5,782 nucleotides of DNA. It comes from Rickettsiales bacterium. GTDB taxonomy: Bacteria; Pseudomonadota; Alphaproteobacteria; Rickettsiales; UBA1997. The translations under genes were made by a program, and so were the position numbers. Positions 5,402-5,782 of this stretch are shown here, one piece after another. Location: assembly GCA_947455365.1 (NCBI GenBank), contig CANGNU010000072.1, positions 1 to 5,782 on the forward strand, written 5' to 3'. Within the stretch, counting starts at the first letter, position 1. Every line of letters begins with the position of its first letter. The notes under the pieces were generated by a model. It ran no database searches and had not been told where the DNA came from. It was given only the letters and a program-made list of their open reading frames with translations.

Positions 5402-5782
5402 CTAAAGCCCAAACTTCTTCACTAAAACTTCAGCAATCTGCACCGCATTTAGCGCCGCACCTTTACGCAAATTATCAGAAACAATCCACATAGAAAGGCC
5501 ATTAGCAACAGAATCATCTTTGCGTAAACGCGAAACAAACACCGCATCTTTTGCAGCAGCTTCAATTGGCGTGATAAATTGCATTTCTTTTGGATTATCA
5601 ATTACCAAAACACCTTCAGCGCGTTCAAGTGCACGGCGCGCCTCTTGCACCGAAATTGGTTTTTCAAACTCAACCGTGACCGATTCTGAATGCGCAGTAA
5701 AGACCGGAACCCTTACGCAAGTAGCGTTCACCTCAATGCGGCTGTCGAGAATTTTTTTCGTCTCAACTTTCATTTTCCATTC
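5402..5782 (-). CDS. asd: Aspartate-semialdehyde dehydrogenase, C-terminal part (5' end outside window)
   Basis: The enzyme reduces L-aspartyl-4-phosphate with NADPH to aspartate semialdehyde, the branch point to lysine and diaminopimelate, threonine and methionine. The last 126 codons and the TAG stop are in the window. The frame stays open to the edge, encoding EWKMKVETKKILD, which matches the internal sequence of the family; the Met near the edge is therefore not the true start. About one third of a ~340-residue protein is present. Visible signatures are TCVRVPVFTAHSE, whose Arg and His are seven residues apart like the substrate-binding Arg267 and acid-base His274 of E. coli Asd, and the C-terminal SDNLRKGAALNAVQIAE coenzyme-region motif. 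The catalytic cysteine lies outside the window. The gene converges on its neighbour with 31 bases between the stop codons. Identification is secure. Confidence 0.95.
   Translation of the reverse strand, partial: EWKMKVETKKILDSRIEVNATCVRVPVFTAHSESVTVEFEKPISVQEARRALERAEGVLVIDNPKEMQFITPIEAAAKDAVFVSRLRKDDSVANGLSMWIVSDNLRKGAALNAVQIAEVLVKKFGL

Overview
The window is AT-rich DNA that looks like it comes from an alphaproteobacterium, most likely a Rickettsiales- or Holosporales-like lineage. The grounds are protein-level. An F0 gene set of a, c, b' and b with no F1 genes attached is the split ATP-synthase layout typical of Alphaproteobacteria. The subunit a, c and b' sequences also carry Rickettsiales-like signatures as I remember them. 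No database search was possible, so the lineage is an inference.

Layout from left to right. Bases 1-98 are a non-coding leader with a perfect 8-bp inverted repeat (41-71). An F0 block follows on the plus strand: atpB (subunit a, 99-929), a 226-base structured spacer (930-1155), atpE (subunit c, 1156-1383), a 70-base spacer dominated by a strong hairpin, atpF' (subunit b', 1454-1888) and, after 3 bases, atpF (subunit b, 1892-2368). Then come pheT (phenylalanyl-tRNA synthetase beta chain, 2438-4879) and an unrecognised small membrane protein with a disordered tail (4942-5370). Last is the 3' part of asd (aspartate-semialdehyde dehydrogenase) on the minus strand, running off the right edge and convergent with the small membrane protein.

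The four atp genes together encode the membrane proton-translocating half of the ATP synthase. The F1 genes must lie elsewhere. pheT (translation) and asd (lysine/diaminopimelate, threonine and methionine synthesis) are unrelated housekeeping genes; pheT is not accompanied by pheS in this window.

The most interesting part is the DNA around atpE. The gene is bracketed by RNA-structure candidates. Upstream lie a 50-base cluster of three GC-rich hairpins (34 of 50 bases G or C), a 3-codon ORF behind a GAGGA ribosome-binding motif, an overlapping 13-codon ORF, and mutually exclusive pairings that end in a terminator-like hairpin plus T-rich tract next to the atpE start. Downstream is a 14-pair hairpin. 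This could be an attenuator or stoichiometry device, or a decayed palindromic mobile repeat inserted between two conserved genes. The sequence alone does not decide. None of the annotated plus-strand genes has a convincing Shine-Dalgarno sequence.
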